A stretch of DNA of 64,000 bases from DATGZX01 sp035296965 (GTDB lineage: Bacteria; Planctomycetota; Planctomycetia; Gemmatales; Gemmataceae): assembly GCA_035296965.1 (NCBI GenBank), contig DATGZX010000164.1, positions 4,642-68,641 on the forward strand, in the 5' to 3' direction. A program made the translations under genes and the position numbers. The number at the start of each line of letters is the position of its first letter. Position 1 is the stretch's first letter. Under the pieces are notes generated by a model. It was not told the DNA's origin. It worked only from the letters and a program-made list of their open reading frames with translations, and did no database searches. Shown here in pieces: positions 1-10,071 of the stretch.

Positions 1-189
1 GAATTCTATCTCACCTGATTGCGGCTTGCGGTTGAGCTTCACGAAACGGTCCATGCCCTGATTCGCGGCCCACCAAACTCTCCCCAGGACCGACCAGAAT
101 ACTCCTGATAGTTCGTCTTAAGTTCGCCTCGTTCGCATTTAGGCGACCAAGAGTCGTCGAGCGGAGATAACCCGAAGGGAGATCGATTC
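1..189. other. Upstream region of the first gene
   Basis: No convincing coding frame is visible here. The last bases before the first gene carry AAGGGAG about 7 nt ahead of the ATG, a good ribosome binding site. The promoter of the cytochrome operon probably lies here, but I cannot name -35/-10 boxes with confidence. Confidence 0.4.
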
Positions 190-1527
190 ATGCAGCCAAA
201 AACCGCCGGTACCTGGAACGATGATCCAGCTCACTTTCGCCCGCCCACGCGCCGATCATTCCTATACGTCGGCCTTGTCGGGGGCCTGGGACTCACCCTC
301 GACGAGTTCTTCCGCTTGCAGGCTCGCGCTGACACCAAGGCCAACGGCGCCAAGGAGCCACCTGCAAAATCTCTGATCCACATTTTCTTGCCCGGCGGCA
401 TGGCCCACCAGGATTCGTTTGATCCGAAGCCCTACGCTCCGATTGAATACCGCGGCGAGTTAGGAACTATCCCCACAAGGTTGGATGGTGTCTTCCTCAA
501 CGAATACCTGAAACAGACGGCGCAGGTCGCCGACAAGATCACCATTTGTCGATCGATGACGCACGGCGAAGCCGCTCACGAGCGCGGCACGCACAATATG
601 TTCACCGGCTATCGCCCGAGTCCCGCACTGGTATTCCCAAGCATGGGCAGCGTCGTCTCCCATGAGTTTGGGCCGCGAAACAACTTGCCTCCTTACGTTT
701 GCATCCCCAGCCAGCCCACGACTTACGCGGGCACAGGTTACCTCAGTTCAGCCTACGCGCCCTTCAGCCTCGGCAGTGACCCCGCCGCTGGCGGCTTCTC
801 CGTGCAGGATCTCAACCTGCCAGGCGGTGTCGACGCCAAGCGGTTCACGACGCGCCGGACCATGCTCGACGCCGTAAACGAGCACTTCGTTACCCGCGAA
901 AAGGCCGACGGCATCGATGCGATGGACACGTTTTACCAGCGCGCCTACAGCCTGATTAGCTCGCAGAAGGCGCGCGAGGCCTTTAATATCAACTCAGAAC
1001 CGGCCGCTATTCGTGACGAGTATGGTCGGAACGCTGCGGGACAGCGCATGCTATTGGCGCGGCGGCTGGTGGCGGCCGGCGTCCGCTTTGTGTCACTGAC
1101 CTATGGCGGTTGGGACATGCACAGCAGCATCAAGGGCGGCATGGCCGGCCAATTACCCGCCTTCGATCAAGGCTTCGCGACGCTGATCCGCGATCTCGAC
1201 CGGACCGGTCTCCTGAACTCGACACTGGTCATGATTTCTTCCGAATTCGGCCGGACTCCCAAGGTCAACGCTACTGCGGGCCGGGACCATTGGCCCAAGG
1301 TCTTCAGCGTGGTTCTCGCCGGAGGCGGCATCAAGCGCGGTTTCATTTACGGCAGTTCGGATGCAACCGCTTCGGAACCCGAGAACGATCCGCTCACGGT
1401 CGAAGACTTGGCGATGACGGTCTATCGCCAGCTCGGGATCAATGGCGCAAAGAAGCTAATCGCTCCAGGCAACCGGCCCATCGACATTGTTCGCGAAGGT
1501 GCCGTGCGCCGGGATCTCATCGCGTAA
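190..1527 (+). CDS. DUF1501 family protein, Tat-exported
   Basis: This 445-residue protein belongs to the DUF1501 family, related to the alkaline phosphatase/sulfatase fold and very abundant in planctomycetes; its substrate is unknown. A twin-arginine signal is visible at residues 21-25 (RRSFL) followed by a hydrophobic stretch, so it should leave the cytoplasm folded. The family hallmark is near the C-terminus: SSEFGRTP followed by GRDHWPK, the presumed metal/active-site region. The ATG at 190 has a strong ribosome binding site. It opens an operon-like row with a PPC protein, a DUF1549/DUF1553 protein and a cytochrome-WD40 protein. DUF1501 genes are commonly found beside DUF1549/1553 genes in this phylum, so a joint periplasmic role is likely but unproven. 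A hairpin follows immediately, so the downstream genes may be only partly cotranscribed. Confidence 0.9.
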   Translation: MQPKTAGTWNDDPAHFRPPTRRSFLYVGLVGGLGLTLDEFFRLQARADTKANGAKEPPAKSLIHIFLPGGMAHQDSFDPKPYAPIEYRGELGTIPTRLDGVFLNEYLKQTAQVADKITICRSMTHGEAAHERGTHNMFTGYRPSPALVFPSMGSVVSHEFGPRNNLPPYVCIPSQPTTYAGTGYLSSAYAPFSLGSDPAAGGFSVQDLNLPGGVDAKRFTTRRTMLDAVNEHFVTREKADGIDAMDTFYQRAYSLISSQKAREAFNINSEPAAIRDEYGRNAAGQRMLLARRLVAAGVRFVSLTYGGWDMHSSIKGGMAGQLPAFDQGFATLIRDLDRTGLLNSTLVMISSEFGRTPKVNATAGRDHWPKVFSVVLAGGGIKRGFIYGSSDATASEPENDPLTVEDLAMTVYRQLGINGAKKLIAPGNRPIDIVREGAVRRDLIA

Positions 1528-1540
1528 CATCTTCAACTGG

Positions 1541-1575
1541 AAAGCCCACGGCCTGAACTCCGTGGGTTTTCTGTT
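1541..1575 (+). terminator. Rho-independent terminator after DUF1501 gene
   Basis: AAAGCCCACGG (1541-1551) pairs with CCGTGGGTTTT (1560-1570) around an 8-nt loop and is followed by a T-rich run. This is a classic intrinsic terminator or attenuator between the DUF1501 gene and the PPC gene. Confidence 0.7.
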
Positions 1576-1593
1576 TCTCTGGTGAGCGCACTC

Positions 1594-4098
1594 ATGATGA
1601 AGCATCTTGAAGAGAAACGCCGCAGGACGTTCGACGTGCGAGCTTGGTCTCTCGTCCTCCTCGCCTTCTCCGCCATTTTGTCTCCGGGCGGGTTGTCTCG
1701 CGCATTGGCCGCCTCACCCAGTTTGGGAAGCATCTTGCCACGCGGCGGCCAGCGTGGTACGCAGACGGTTCTTTATTTCAACGGCGGCAGACTCTCGGAT
1801 ACGAAAGAAATTCTCTTTTATTATCCGGGGATTACCGTCACCAAGCTCGAAGTCGTCAACGACGGCCAGGTCAAGGCAGCGGTGAAAATTGCCCCCGATT
1901 GCCGCCTCGGCGAGCATGCCGTGCGCGTGCGCACAGCCTCGGGCATCTCGGAGTTGCACACGTTCTTCGTTGGTGCCTTACCGCAGATCGATGAAAAAGA
2001 ACCCAACAGCGAGTTCACGGCGCCACAGAAGATCCCCCTCAACGTCACGGTCAATGGCGTGATCGACAACGAAGACGTCGATTATTTCAGCTTCGAAGCC
2101 AAGAAGGGGCAGCGCGTCACCGCGGAAATCGAGGCGATGCGGCTCGGCGAAACACTCTTCGATCCCTATGTCGCTATCCTGGATATGAAGCGTTTCGAGC
2201 TGGCCGCGTCGGACGACGCGCCTTTGCTCGGCCAGGATGCTGTTGCTTCTGTCGTCATCCCCGCGGATGGCACCTATGTCGTCCAGGTACGCGAGAGCGC
2301 CTATGGCGGCAACGGTGCTTGCAGATACCGCCTTCATGTCGGCACTTTCCCCAGGCCGACCGCCGTCGTGCCGGCAGGCGGCAAACTAGGCGAAGAGGTC
2401 GAGGTCACATTTCTGGGCGACCCGGCCGGCGAGTACAAGCAAAGATTCAAGCTGCCGGCCACCTACCAGGAAAAGTTCGGCATCTTCGCCCAGGACGCGA
2501 GTGGCATCTCTCCATCCCCGAATCCCTTTCGTCTCTCGGAATTCGGCAACGTGATCGAAGTCGAGCCGAACGATACCCATGCGCAAGCCACGCCGGCAGA
2601 GCTTCCTTGCGCACTCAACGGCGTCATTTCCAAGGCGGGCGACATTGATTACTTCCGTTTCAAAGCCAAAAAGGGCCAGATTTTTGACGTGCATTGCTAC
2701 GCGCGCCGGCTTGGCTCGGCCCTTGACTCGGTGATGGTGCTCTCCCATTTCAACGGAGGTGGGATCGTCGGTAACGACGACGCCATCGGACCGGACAGCT
2801 ATTTCCGATTTACGGCCCCCGAGGACAAGGAATACGTCATCAGCGTCACCGACCACCTTGGCAAAGGGGGCCCCAACTACTTCTACCGCATCGAGTTCAC
2901 GCCGGTGAAGCCGAAGGTCGTGTTGAGCATTCCGAAGGTCGCTCTTTTTTCCCAGGAGCGACAAACGATCGCTGTACCGCGCGGCAATCGTTATGCGGCG
3001 CTGATTTCGGGTGCCCGTGGCGACTTCGGCGGCGAACTGGTCATTGGCGCCGAAGGATTGCCCAAAGGCGTGACCGTTCATTCCGAAAACATGGCTGCCA
3101 ACCTCGACGTGGTGCCGGTGCTCTTTGAGGCCGCGCCCGACGCGCCCGTCGCGGGCACGCTGGCCAACATCGTTGCTCATCATGCGGACCCTGCTCAAAA
3201 GATTCATTCGGCCTTCAGTCAGCTTGTGGAGTTGGTTACAGGCCCCCCGGGACAGTCGGTTTACTGGACGCACACTGTCCACCAAGCGGCCGTTGCCGTC
3301 ATTGACGAGGTGCCCTTCAAGATCCGCATCGTCGAGCCCAAGGTGCCGCTCGTGCACAACGGCTCCATGAACCTGAAGATCGTTGCCAAGCGCAAGAAAG
3401 GTTACAACGAAGCGATCACGATCGTACCGTTGTTCAATCCACCCGGCGTTGGGTCGGCAAGTTCCGTGACGATTCCTGCGGGGCAGAATGAAGTCCTGTT
3501 CCCGATCAACGCCAACGGTGGCGCTCCGGTACGAAAGTGGAAATACGTCGTGCTCGGTGTGGCCAACGTGGGTAATGGGCCCATCTGGGTGGCATCCCAG
3601 TTAGCGACTCTCGAAATCACGCCGCCTTATGTGGCTTTTGCGATGGAGCGCGCAGCCGCGGAGCAGGGCCGGACCACTGAATTATTCTGCAAAGTACAGC
3701 AACAGACTCCTTTCCCCAGCAGCGCTAAGGTCAACCTGATTGGCCTGCCTGCCAAGGTCACGGCTCCGGAGTTGCAAATCACCAAGGAGACCAAGGAGTT
3801 TACCTTCAAACTGAACATCGACAAAACCAGCCCGGCCGGCCAGCACCGGAACCTGTTCTGCCAGGTTGTCATCATGCAAAACGGCGAACCAATTGTGCAC
3901 AACGTCGGCAGCAGCGAATTACGCATCGACGTGCCGTTGCCGCCCAAGCAGAATGAGGCGCCCAAAGCTCCCGCCCCCGCCGTCGCCGCGAAAAAGCCGG
4001 AGCCGCCCAAGCTTGCCGCGCAGAAACGCTTGACGCGCCTGGAGCAGTTGCGTCTAGAGCAGGAGGAACGGGAAAAAGCCGGCAGGGAAAAGAAGTGA
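1594..4098 (+). CDS. Secreted PPC-domain protein
   Basis: About 834 residues with an N-terminal signal peptide (basic start, then SLVLLAFSAILSPGG, likely cut after RALA). The body contains two pre-peptidase C-terminal (PPC) beta-sandwich units, each marked by 'EPN' followed by a 'GxIxxxxDxDYF.F.AKKGQ' pattern, near residues 140-230 and 320-430. The rest is Ig-like beta structure and no catalytic motif is visible. The C-terminal 60 residues are Ala/Pro/Lys/Glu-rich and end in a charged helix. In planctomycetes such proteins accompany DUF1501 and DUF1549/1553 proteins and are thought to be extracellular binding modules. An in-frame GTG at 1582 could also start the protein; neither start has a good Shine-Dalgarno sequence. 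Function remains inferred from domain content. Confidence 0.85.
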   Translation: MMKHLEEKRRRTFDVRAWSLVLLAFSAILSPGGLSRALAASPSLGSILPRGGQRGTQTVLYFNGGRLSDTKEILFYYPGITVTKLEVVNDGQVKAAVKIAPDCRLGEHAVRVRTASGISELHTFFVGALPQIDEKEPNSEFTAPQKIPLNVTVNGVIDNEDVDYFSFEAKKGQRVTAEIEAMRLGETLFDPYVAILDMKRFELAASDDAPLLGQDAVASVVIPADGTYVVQVRESAYGGNGACRYRLHVGTFPRPTAVVPAGGKLGEEVEVTFLGDPAGEYKQRFKLPATYQEKFGIFAQDASGISPSPNPFRLSEFGNVIEVEPNDTHAQATPAELPCALNGVISKAGDIDYFRFKAKKGQIFDVHCYARRLGSALDSVMVLSHFNGGGIVGNDDAIGPDSYFRFTAPEDKEYVISVTDHLGKGGPNYFYRIEFTPVKPKVVLSIPKVALFSQERQTIAVPRGNRYAALISGARGDFGGELVIGAEGLPKGVTVHSENMAANLDVVPVLFEAAPDAPVAGTLANIVAHHADPAQKIHSAFSQLVELVTGPPGQSVYWTHTVHQAAVAVIDEVPFKIRIVEPKVPLVHNGSMNLKIVAKRKKGYNEAITIVPLFNPPGVGSASSVTIPAGQNEVLFPINANGGAPVRKWKYVVLGVANVGNGPIWVASQLATLEITPPYVAFAMERAAAEQGRTTELFCKVQQQTPFPSSAKVNLIGLPAKVTAPELQITKETKEFTFKLNIDKTSPAGQHRNLFCQVVIMQNGEPIVHNVGSSELRIDVPLPPKQNEAPKAPAPAVAAKKPEPPKLAAQKRLTRLEQLRLEQEEREKAGREKK

Positions 4099-4206
4099 AA
4101 AGAGAAGAACGAAGGCAGGAAGTTCTGGTTCCGCATCGCCACAAACAGTAACCACCAGAACGCGAGATGGTCGCTCGGACGCGTCTTGCCCACGAGGTAA
4201 ATTGTC

Positions 4207-6663
4207 ATGCGATTTCAAATAGGCCGCAAAGCTTGGTATTTGTACGCTCTCTCGTCTTCCCTTTTCCTTTCTGCATTCGGGTCAACGCTCGCCGGTGCAG
4301 ACGCACCGGCCTTGACTGCGGTCGAGGTGTTTCCTCCGGACATCCATATTTACACTAGCCGGGCACGCCAGTCTTTCGTCGTCAAGGCTACCTATGCCGA
4401 CGGCATCACCCGCGAGGTGACCGGGCAGGCGAAAATAACCTTTGCCAATCCTGCCCTGGTCAAGCTGGACAAGAACGTCATCTACCCCGTGGCGGACGGC
4501 GCCACCCAGATGACGGTGGGATTCGAAGGCAAGACGGTTGCTTTGCCGGTGCACATCAAGGATGCTAAAGTCGATCGCGCCATCAGTTTCAAGCTCGACG
4601 TGATGCCCGTGTTCATGAAAGCCGGCTGCAACGTCGGTGGGTGCCACGGTGCGGCTCGCGGCAAGGACGGCTTCCGATTGTCGTTGTTTGGCTACGATCC
4701 TGATGGCGATCACTATCGGCTCACCCGCGAGTTCAACGGTCGCCGCATCAACCTGGCTCTTCCTCATGATAGTTTGATCCTTGAAAAGGGCGCTGGCCGG
4801 GTGGCGCACACGGGCGGCAAGCGTTTCGGCGAAGACAGCGAACTATATCAAACTGTGCTCCGTTGGCTCGAAGCTGGGACGCCGCAAGATCCTTCGAGCG
4901 TACCGACTGCCATCGCTTTGGAAATGTATCCCAGGAACGCCGTCCTCGACGGCAAGGGCGCCACGCAACGGATGGTCGTCCGTGCCAGGTACGCCGATGG
5001 CACGGAAAGGGACGTGACACCGCTGGCGGTCTTCCTTAGCAACAACGATACGTCCGCGACCATTTCACCTGAGGGCGTTGTGACCGCGGGTGATCGTGGC
5101 GAGGCATTTGTCATGGCTCGCTTCGCGACTTTTACGGTCGGCGCCCAGGTTATTGTTCTGCCCAAGGGATTGCAGTTCACGTTCCCAAAGGTCCCTGAAA
5201 ACAACTACATCGACACGCTCGTCCATAACAAGCTGAAGAAACTTCGCATTATTCCGTCAGAGGTTTGCACTGATGAGACATTCCTGCGGCGTGTTTTCGT
5301 CGATATCGTTGGCGCCTTGCCGACGGTCGAGGAATACCAGCGTTTCATGAACAGCAAGGCGCCCAACAAGCGCGAACTCCTGGTCGACGAATTGCTCGGC
5401 CGGAAGGAATTCGTCGAGTTATGGGTCATGAAGTGGGCGGAATTGCTGCAGATCAAGTCGTCCAACCAGGTCAGCTACAAGGCCATGCTCCTGTATTACA
5501 ACTGGCTGCAGGACAAGCTCGCGAAGAACGTGCCAATGGACCAGATGGTCCAGGAGCTGCTCGCCTGCAAGGGCGGCACGTTCAAGTATCCGGCCACCAA
5601 CTACTACCAGAACGAGACCGACACGTTGAAGGTAGCCGAAAACGTGGCCCAGGTGTTCATGGGCATGCGCATTCAGTGTGCCCAGTGTCACAACCATCCG
5701 TTTGACCGCTGGACGATGAACGACTACTACGGGTTCGCCGCATTCTTTTCACAGATCGGCCGCAAAGGGACCGATGATCCGCGCGAGATAGTCGTCTTCA
5801 ACAGCGGCGGCGGCGAGGTGACACACCCCGTCGGCGGCCGAGTGATGAAGCCCAAGTTCCTGGGCGGAGCCGAGCCCGGCGCTGCGGGAAAAGATCGCCG
5901 GGAAGTGCTGGCCAAGTGGCTAGCCTCGCCGGACAATCCCTATTTCGCGACGAACCTCGCCAACATCGTTTGGGCGCATTTCTTCGGTTCGGGCATCATC
6001 CACGAAGTAGACGACGTACGCATCAGCAACCCCGCTTCGAATCCCGAATTGTTGCAGGAACTGGGCAAGCGGTTTACCGAGTACAAGTACGATTTCAAGA
6101 AGCTAGTAAAGGACATATGCACGTCCCGAACGTATCAACTCGCGCCGGAAACCAACGAGAGCAACCAGGGCGACACTCGAAACTTCGCGCACGGCACCAT
6201 TCGCCGCATTCGCGCGGAAACGTTCCTCGATTGCATCAGCGAGGTGACGGAAACCAAGAACAAGTTTCCCGGTCTACCACTGGGGGCCAGGGCTGTGCAG
6301 ATTGCCGATGGCGGCGTCAGTAATTACTTCCTGAGCACGTTTGGGCGAGCGTCGCGCGAAACTGCCTGCTCGTGCGAAGTGCGCCTGGAGCCGACGCTAT
6401 CGCAATCGCTGCACCTGCTGAACGGCGATACCACGACGCAACGGATTGTGGCCGGCAACTTGATCGTCCGGCGCTTGACTGACAAGAAATCGCCGCCGGA
6501 GATCATTGACGAACTATACGTGCGCACGCTTAGTCGTCCACCGCTGACCTCCGAACGTTCCAAACTGGAGGCCGCGCTGGCCACTGAGCCTGACAAGAAG
6601 AAAGCGCTCGAAGACGTGTTCTGGGCGCTCCTGAATTCCCGTGAGTTCATGTTTAACCATTGA
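4207..6663 (+). CDS. DUF1549/DUF1553 (PSCyt2/PSD1) cytochrome-like protein
   Basis: This 818-residue secreted protein has a signal peptide (residues 1-32) and Ig-like (Big_2 type) segments near 35-120 and 230-310. A PSCyt2-type cysteine-histidine motif is at 141-147 (C-N-V-G-G-C-H). The DUF1549 domain spans about 335-545 and contains CAQCHNHPFDRW, with a CxxCH haem site at 491-495. DUF1553 covers roughly 560-815. These proteins are a hallmark of Planctomycetes and are assumed to be periplasmic multihaem or haem-like electron carriers or enzymes acting on complex carbohydrates; no activity is proven. The gene lies 108 bp after the PPC gene and 132 bp before the cytochrome-WD40 gene, all on the same strand. 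Confidence 0.92.
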   Translation: MRFQIGRKAWYLYALSSSLFLSAFGSTLAGADAPALTAVEVFPPDIHIYTSRARQSFVVKATYADGITREVTGQAKITFANPALVKLDKNVIYPVADGATQMTVGFEGKTVALPVHIKDAKVDRAISFKLDVMPVFMKAGCNVGGCHGAARGKDGFRLSLFGYDPDGDHYRLTREFNGRRINLALPHDSLILEKGAGRVAHTGGKRFGEDSELYQTVLRWLEAGTPQDPSSVPTAIALEMYPRNAVLDGKGATQRMVVRARYADGTERDVTPLAVFLSNNDTSATISPEGVVTAGDRGEAFVMARFATFTVGAQVIVLPKGLQFTFPKVPENNYIDTLVHNKLKKLRIIPSEVCTDETFLRRVFVDIVGALPTVEEYQRFMNSKAPNKRELLVDELLGRKEFVELWVMKWAELLQIKSSNQVSYKAMLLYYNWLQDKLAKNVPMDQMVQELLACKGGTFKYPATNYYQNETDTLKVAENVAQVFMGMRIQCAQCHNHPFDRWTMNDYYGFAAFFSQIGRKGTDDPREIVVFNSGGGEVTHPVGGRVMKPKFLGGAEPGAAGKDRREVLAKWLASPDNPYFATNLANIVWAHFFGSGIIHEVDDVRISNPASNPELLQELGKRFTEYKYDFKKLVKDICTSRTYQLAPETNESNQGDTRNFAHGTIRRIRAETFLDCISEVTETKNKFPGLPLGARAVQIADGGVSNYFLSTFGRASRETACSCEVRLEPTLSQSLHLLNGDTTTQRIVAGNLIVRRLTDKKSPPEIIDELYVRTLSRPPLTSERSKLEAALATEPDKKKALEDVFWALLNSREFMFNH

Positions 6664-6795
6664 GCGCGAGGGAGCAGTCCCGCGTAAAGACACACAAGCG
6701 CAGAGGAATTCACACAAACGAAAAGATCTGGTCCTGCAACCCTAGTTTCTTGGTGCCTCTACGCTTTGCGCGGCTTTACATTACCGGAATTCACC

Positions 6796-8886
6796 ATGCA
6801 ACCCAAAAGCTACTTTCCGATGCGTGTTTTCTGGCCACTTATTGTTGCGCTGGCGCTCGCCTCTTCCGCGGGGCACGCCGCGGACGCAAAGAAGGCTTCC
6901 AAGATAACCTTTGATGAGCACGTTCTTCCGATCCTGCGCGAAAACTGCCTCGGCTGCCACAATCAGGACAAAAGCAGAGGCGGCCTGGTTGTCAGCAATT
7001 ACACCACGCTTATGACCGGCGGCAGTTCCGGCGAAGTGATCAAGCCCGGCGATCCAGATAGCAGCCGGCTCTATCTGCTGGTCTCGCACAAACAGCAGCC
7101 GAACATGCCGCCCAAGTCTGCCATGATCCCCGCCGAATCTGTCGAAACTATACGGAAATGGATCCTCGGCGGCGCGCTTGAAAACGCCGGCAGCAAAGCC
7201 AAGATCATCAATAAACCCAAGTACGAGATCGCCCTGTCATCCATCAACAAGGGTAAGCCCGAAGGCCCGCCGCCAATGCCTTCACCCAAGTTGAGCCTCG
7301 AGCCTCTGGTGCGGACGACGCGGGCGAATGCTCTGACGGCTCTAGCCAGCAGTCCCTGGGCGCCGCTTGTGGCTGTTGGCGGTCAGAAACAAGTGCTCCT
7401 CTACCATTCGGACACTTTGGAACTCCTGGGCGTCCTGCCGTTCCCCGAAGGCGTGCCTCACGTGTTGAAGTTCAGCCGGAACGGAGGCCTCCTGCTGGCC
7501 GGCGGTGGCCGGAGCGCGAAGTCCGGCAAAGTCGTCGTCTGGAGCGTGGCGACCGGTGAGCGGATCTTTACTGTAGGTGATGAGACGGACCTGGTGTTGA
7601 CCGCGGACATCAGCGCCGATCAAACACAGATCGCGCTCGGTGGGCCCAGCAAGATGATCCGCATTTATTCGACGAAGGACGGCCAACTCCTGCGTGAGAT
7701 AAAGAAGCACACCGACTGGGTCACAGCACTCGAATACAGTCCGGACGGCGTGCTCCTTGCCACGGGCGATCGCAGCAGTGGCCTCTACGTCTGGGAAGCA
7801 TTTACCGGCCGGGAGTACTTCTCACTCCGCGGCCACACTGGGATGATCACCGACGTGAGTTGGCGCACCGACAGCAACGTCCTCGCTTCCGCCAGCGAAG
7901 ACACAACGATACGACTGTGGGAGATGGAAAACGGCGGCCAGATCAAGGAGTGGGGCGCACATGGCGGGGGGGCCTTGTCGGTCAAGTTCACGCGCGACGG
8001 CCGGCTCGTTTCCTGTGGTCGGGACCAGGTTACCAAGGCATGGGATCAAAATGGCGGCCAGCAGCGCGTCTTCGAGGCCTTCCCTGACATTGCCCTGCGC
8101 AGCACCTTCACCCACGACGGCAGCCGCGTGGTTGCCGGGGATTGGACCGGCCAAATCCGTGTTTGGAATGCAGCCGATGGCAAGCTGCTCGGGAATCTAC
8201 TCGCAAATCCGCTTCCGGTGACTGAACGTCTGGCGATTGTCACGAAGGAGTTGCTTGCGCGCGAAGTAGCCCAGAATCAGCTAATGGTGTCAGCCGCGGC
8301 TTCTCAATCGGCCGCACAAAAGGCGGCCGAGGAACTCGCTGCCGCGCAAAAAACTGTGGCCGAGACCCCGCTCATCGTCAAAATGGCGGGGGACACTCTC
8401 GCCAAAGCCAAAAATGCGATTGATAAGACCACCGCTGCGCTGGCCACGGCACAAGCCCAGGTAACCGCCAGAGAGGTTTTGGCCAAGGCCTTTGCGGAGG
8501 CAGCCAGCAAGGTCAAAGATGCCGCCGACAGGGCCAAGACCAACCAAGAATTGGCAAACGCTGCCGCCAAGAGTCGGGAAATCGCCGATCAGGCTGCCGC
8601 CGAACTGGCCGCTGCCCAGAAATCTGTGGCTGATTTGACGATTGTCGCCAAGGTTGACGCCGAGCAGCTGGCCAAGGCGCAACAAAATGTCTCCGCCGCC
8701 AATTCGACCGTATCGGTGGCGCCGAAATTGGTGGAAGCGAAGGCGGCGGCCGCAAGGGCGGCTGCTGCGAAGGCGGCTGCCGACAAGGCGACCGCCGATC
8801 AGCGAGCCGCAACCCTAACCACCATTCGCGCACAGGTGGACAAGTTGAGGTCCGCCCAGCTTGTCGCCAGGCCTCCGGAAAAATGA
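6796..8886 (+). CDS. c-type cytochrome (PSCyt1)-WD40 protein with coiled-coil tail
   Basis: From the ATG at 6796 this is a 696-residue secreted protein. It has a signal peptide (about 1-29) and a planctomycete cytochrome C domain with a CLGCH haem site at 51-55 followed by the usual 'GG.S...I.PGDP..S.L' and 'MPP' region. WD40 blades run from about 170 to 460. An Ala/Lys-rich coiled coil of some 200 residues closes the protein. PSCyt1-WD40 fusions are typical partners of DUF1549/1553 proteins, and the gene order here fits a shared periplasmic electron-transfer or binding complex. The frame also opens with a TTG at 6766, but the ATG gives a normal signal peptide. The low-complexity tail is unusually long and may span the periplasm. 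Confidence 0.88.
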   Translation: MQPKSYFPMRVFWPLIVALALASSAGHAADAKKASKITFDEHVLPILRENCLGCHNQDKSRGGLVVSNYTTLMTGGSSGEVIKPGDPDSSRLYLLVSHKQQPNMPPKSAMIPAESVETIRKWILGGALENAGSKAKIINKPKYEIALSSINKGKPEGPPPMPSPKLSLEPLVRTTRANALTALASSPWAPLVAVGGQKQVLLYHSDTLELLGVLPFPEGVPHVLKFSRNGGLLLAGGGRSAKSGKVVVWSVATGERIFTVGDETDLVLTADISADQTQIALGGPSKMIRIYSTKDGQLLREIKKHTDWVTALEYSPDGVLLATGDRSSGLYVWEAFTGREYFSLRGHTGMITDVSWRTDSNVLASASEDTTIRLWEMENGGQIKEWGAHGGGALSVKFTRDGRLVSCGRDQVTKAWDQNGGQQRVFEAFPDIALRSTFTHDGSRVVAGDWTGQIRVWNAADGKLLGNLLANPLPVTERLAIVTKELLAREVAQNQLMVSAAASQSAAQKAAEELAAAQKTVAETPLIVKMAGDTLAKAKNAIDKTTAALATAQAQVTAREVLAKAFAEAASKVKDAADRAKTNQELANAAAKSREIADQAAAELAAAQKSVADLTIVAKVDAEQLAKAQQNVSAANSTVSVAPKLVEAKAAAARAAAAKAAADKATADQRAATLTTIRAQVDKLRSAQLVARPPEK

Positions 8887-8914
8887 GTCAGCTGCAGCGC
8901 GGCCGGAAGGAACA

Positions 8915-9970
8915 TCAAGGATCGGTCTTTCGCGTCTCGAAGCGCCGTGGCTTGCCTTTGCCGCCGACGGTCACGGTGTAGCTCTTGGCATCTGGTGCGA
9001 TGGATAGTTTGATAGGTTCTCCCTGACACTCCTCTGCGGAGTTGGCGATGAACTCCGGGTCGGTGTTTTCTTGCGCTCCCACGTTGACGTTACGGTGCAT
9101 TTGGTAAATGGCCTGGATGTCCGGCAGCCTGCGCAAAGTACCGATCACACTGGGGTGTCCTCCCTTCCGCGGGCCATTGTTCACCACGGCCACGCGCGGC
9201 CGAACGGTCTTGATGACGACCGAGTTGTTGCTGATCTCCAGTCCGTGATGCGTTGACTGGTAGACGTCTACGGGTCCAATCTTGTCAGAGGGGTGGACGA
9301 GTTTGTATTCGATATTCCAGGTCAAATCGCCCAGGTCCAGGAAGCGGAAGCCGCCAAAGGTCAGGAGGAACCCTAGGCTGCGAGCGTTATCGCTCTTATC
9401 CTCCGGCTGCGGTTGGTGCTCGCGGGCAATCAGGTTTGCCGGCGCGTCCGGCTTGTCGGGAATTACTTCACCCGAGCCGCAGAGGCAGAGCAGTCCAATG
9501 GCCGGACTACCTTCCTTCTGTTTGAGGGCAATCTGGTCGCCGGGTTTGAGCGCCTTGGACTTCCCCTGTGAAGCGTTTTTGTACGCCTGGATGAGGAGAG
9601 GGAAGTTTTGCGGGTCCTCAGCCAACGTGGCAGGGATGCCATGGTCGTAATAATGGTGGATGGGCAGCAAGTTTGCCAGCCGGTCAACTCCGCCGTAGTG
9701 ATCGGTGTGCCAGTGTGTAATGATCAAATGGTCGATGGCCTTCAGGCCGGCATCGCGGGCAACCCGAAAGATCCGCTCAGCGTCCCGCGAGCCAGGGTTG
9801 CCGCAGTCGATGAGTACCGATTCGCCGAGCGGCGTGATGAGCAAGGTTGCCGCACCCCCCTCCGTATCCACGAAATAGATATCGAAACTCTTATCCGGTC
9901 CCGCAGCTTGCCCGATGGGCGCAAGCACTCCCAGCAGCGTCACAATGCCAATCAAGCCGAGGAAACGCAT
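8915..9970 (-). CDS. Secreted metallo-beta-lactamase-fold hydrolase (ComEC C-terminal-like)
   Basis: 351 residues from the ATG at 9970, with a signal peptide (MRFLGLIGIVTLLGVLAP, cut near residue 23). The metal-binding signature THWHTDHYGG (H86, H88, D90, H91) defines the metallo-beta-lactamase fold. Spacing and the later STHHG motif resemble the lone ComEC/Rec2 beta-lactamase-like domain proteins, which are often secreted nucleases or phosphodiesterases; the substrate is not readable from sequence. It lies 101 bp downstream of the Hsp70-like gene on the same strand and could belong to that operon or be separate. The open frame extends 35 codons further upstream, but those codons do not look like a signal peptide and overlap the Hsp70 stop. 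Confidence 0.85.
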   Translation of the reverse strand: MRFLGLIGIVTLLGVLAPIGQAAGPDKSFDIYFVDTEGGAATLLITPLGESVLIDCGNPGSRDAERIFRVARDAGLKAIDHLIITHWHTDHYGGVDRLANLLPIHHYYDHGIPATLAEDPQNFPLLIQAYKNASQGKSKALKPGDQIALKQKEGSPAIGLLCLCGSGEVIPDKPDAPANLIAREHQPQPEDKSDNARSLGFLLTFGGFRFLDLGDLTWNIEYKLVHPSDKIGPVDVYQSTHHGLEISNNSVVIKTVRPRVAVVNNGPRKGGHPSVIGTLRRLPDIQAIYQMHRNVNVGAQENTDPEFIANSAEECQGEPIKLSIAPDAKSYTVTVGGKGKPRRFETRKTDP

Positions 9971-10071
9971 GGAAACACCCCGAAGAAGGAACCATGAACA
10001 ATGGCATCCATGATCTGCAAGCAGAGATCCGCTTGCAATGAAAAAACCGCGAGAGCGTGCTCGAGCTCGAT

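Noticed and set aside
2386..3357. 323-codon open frame on the minus strand
   Set aside because: It lies fully antisense to the PPC-domain gene, has no recognisable motif, and is a consequence of GC-rich codon use.
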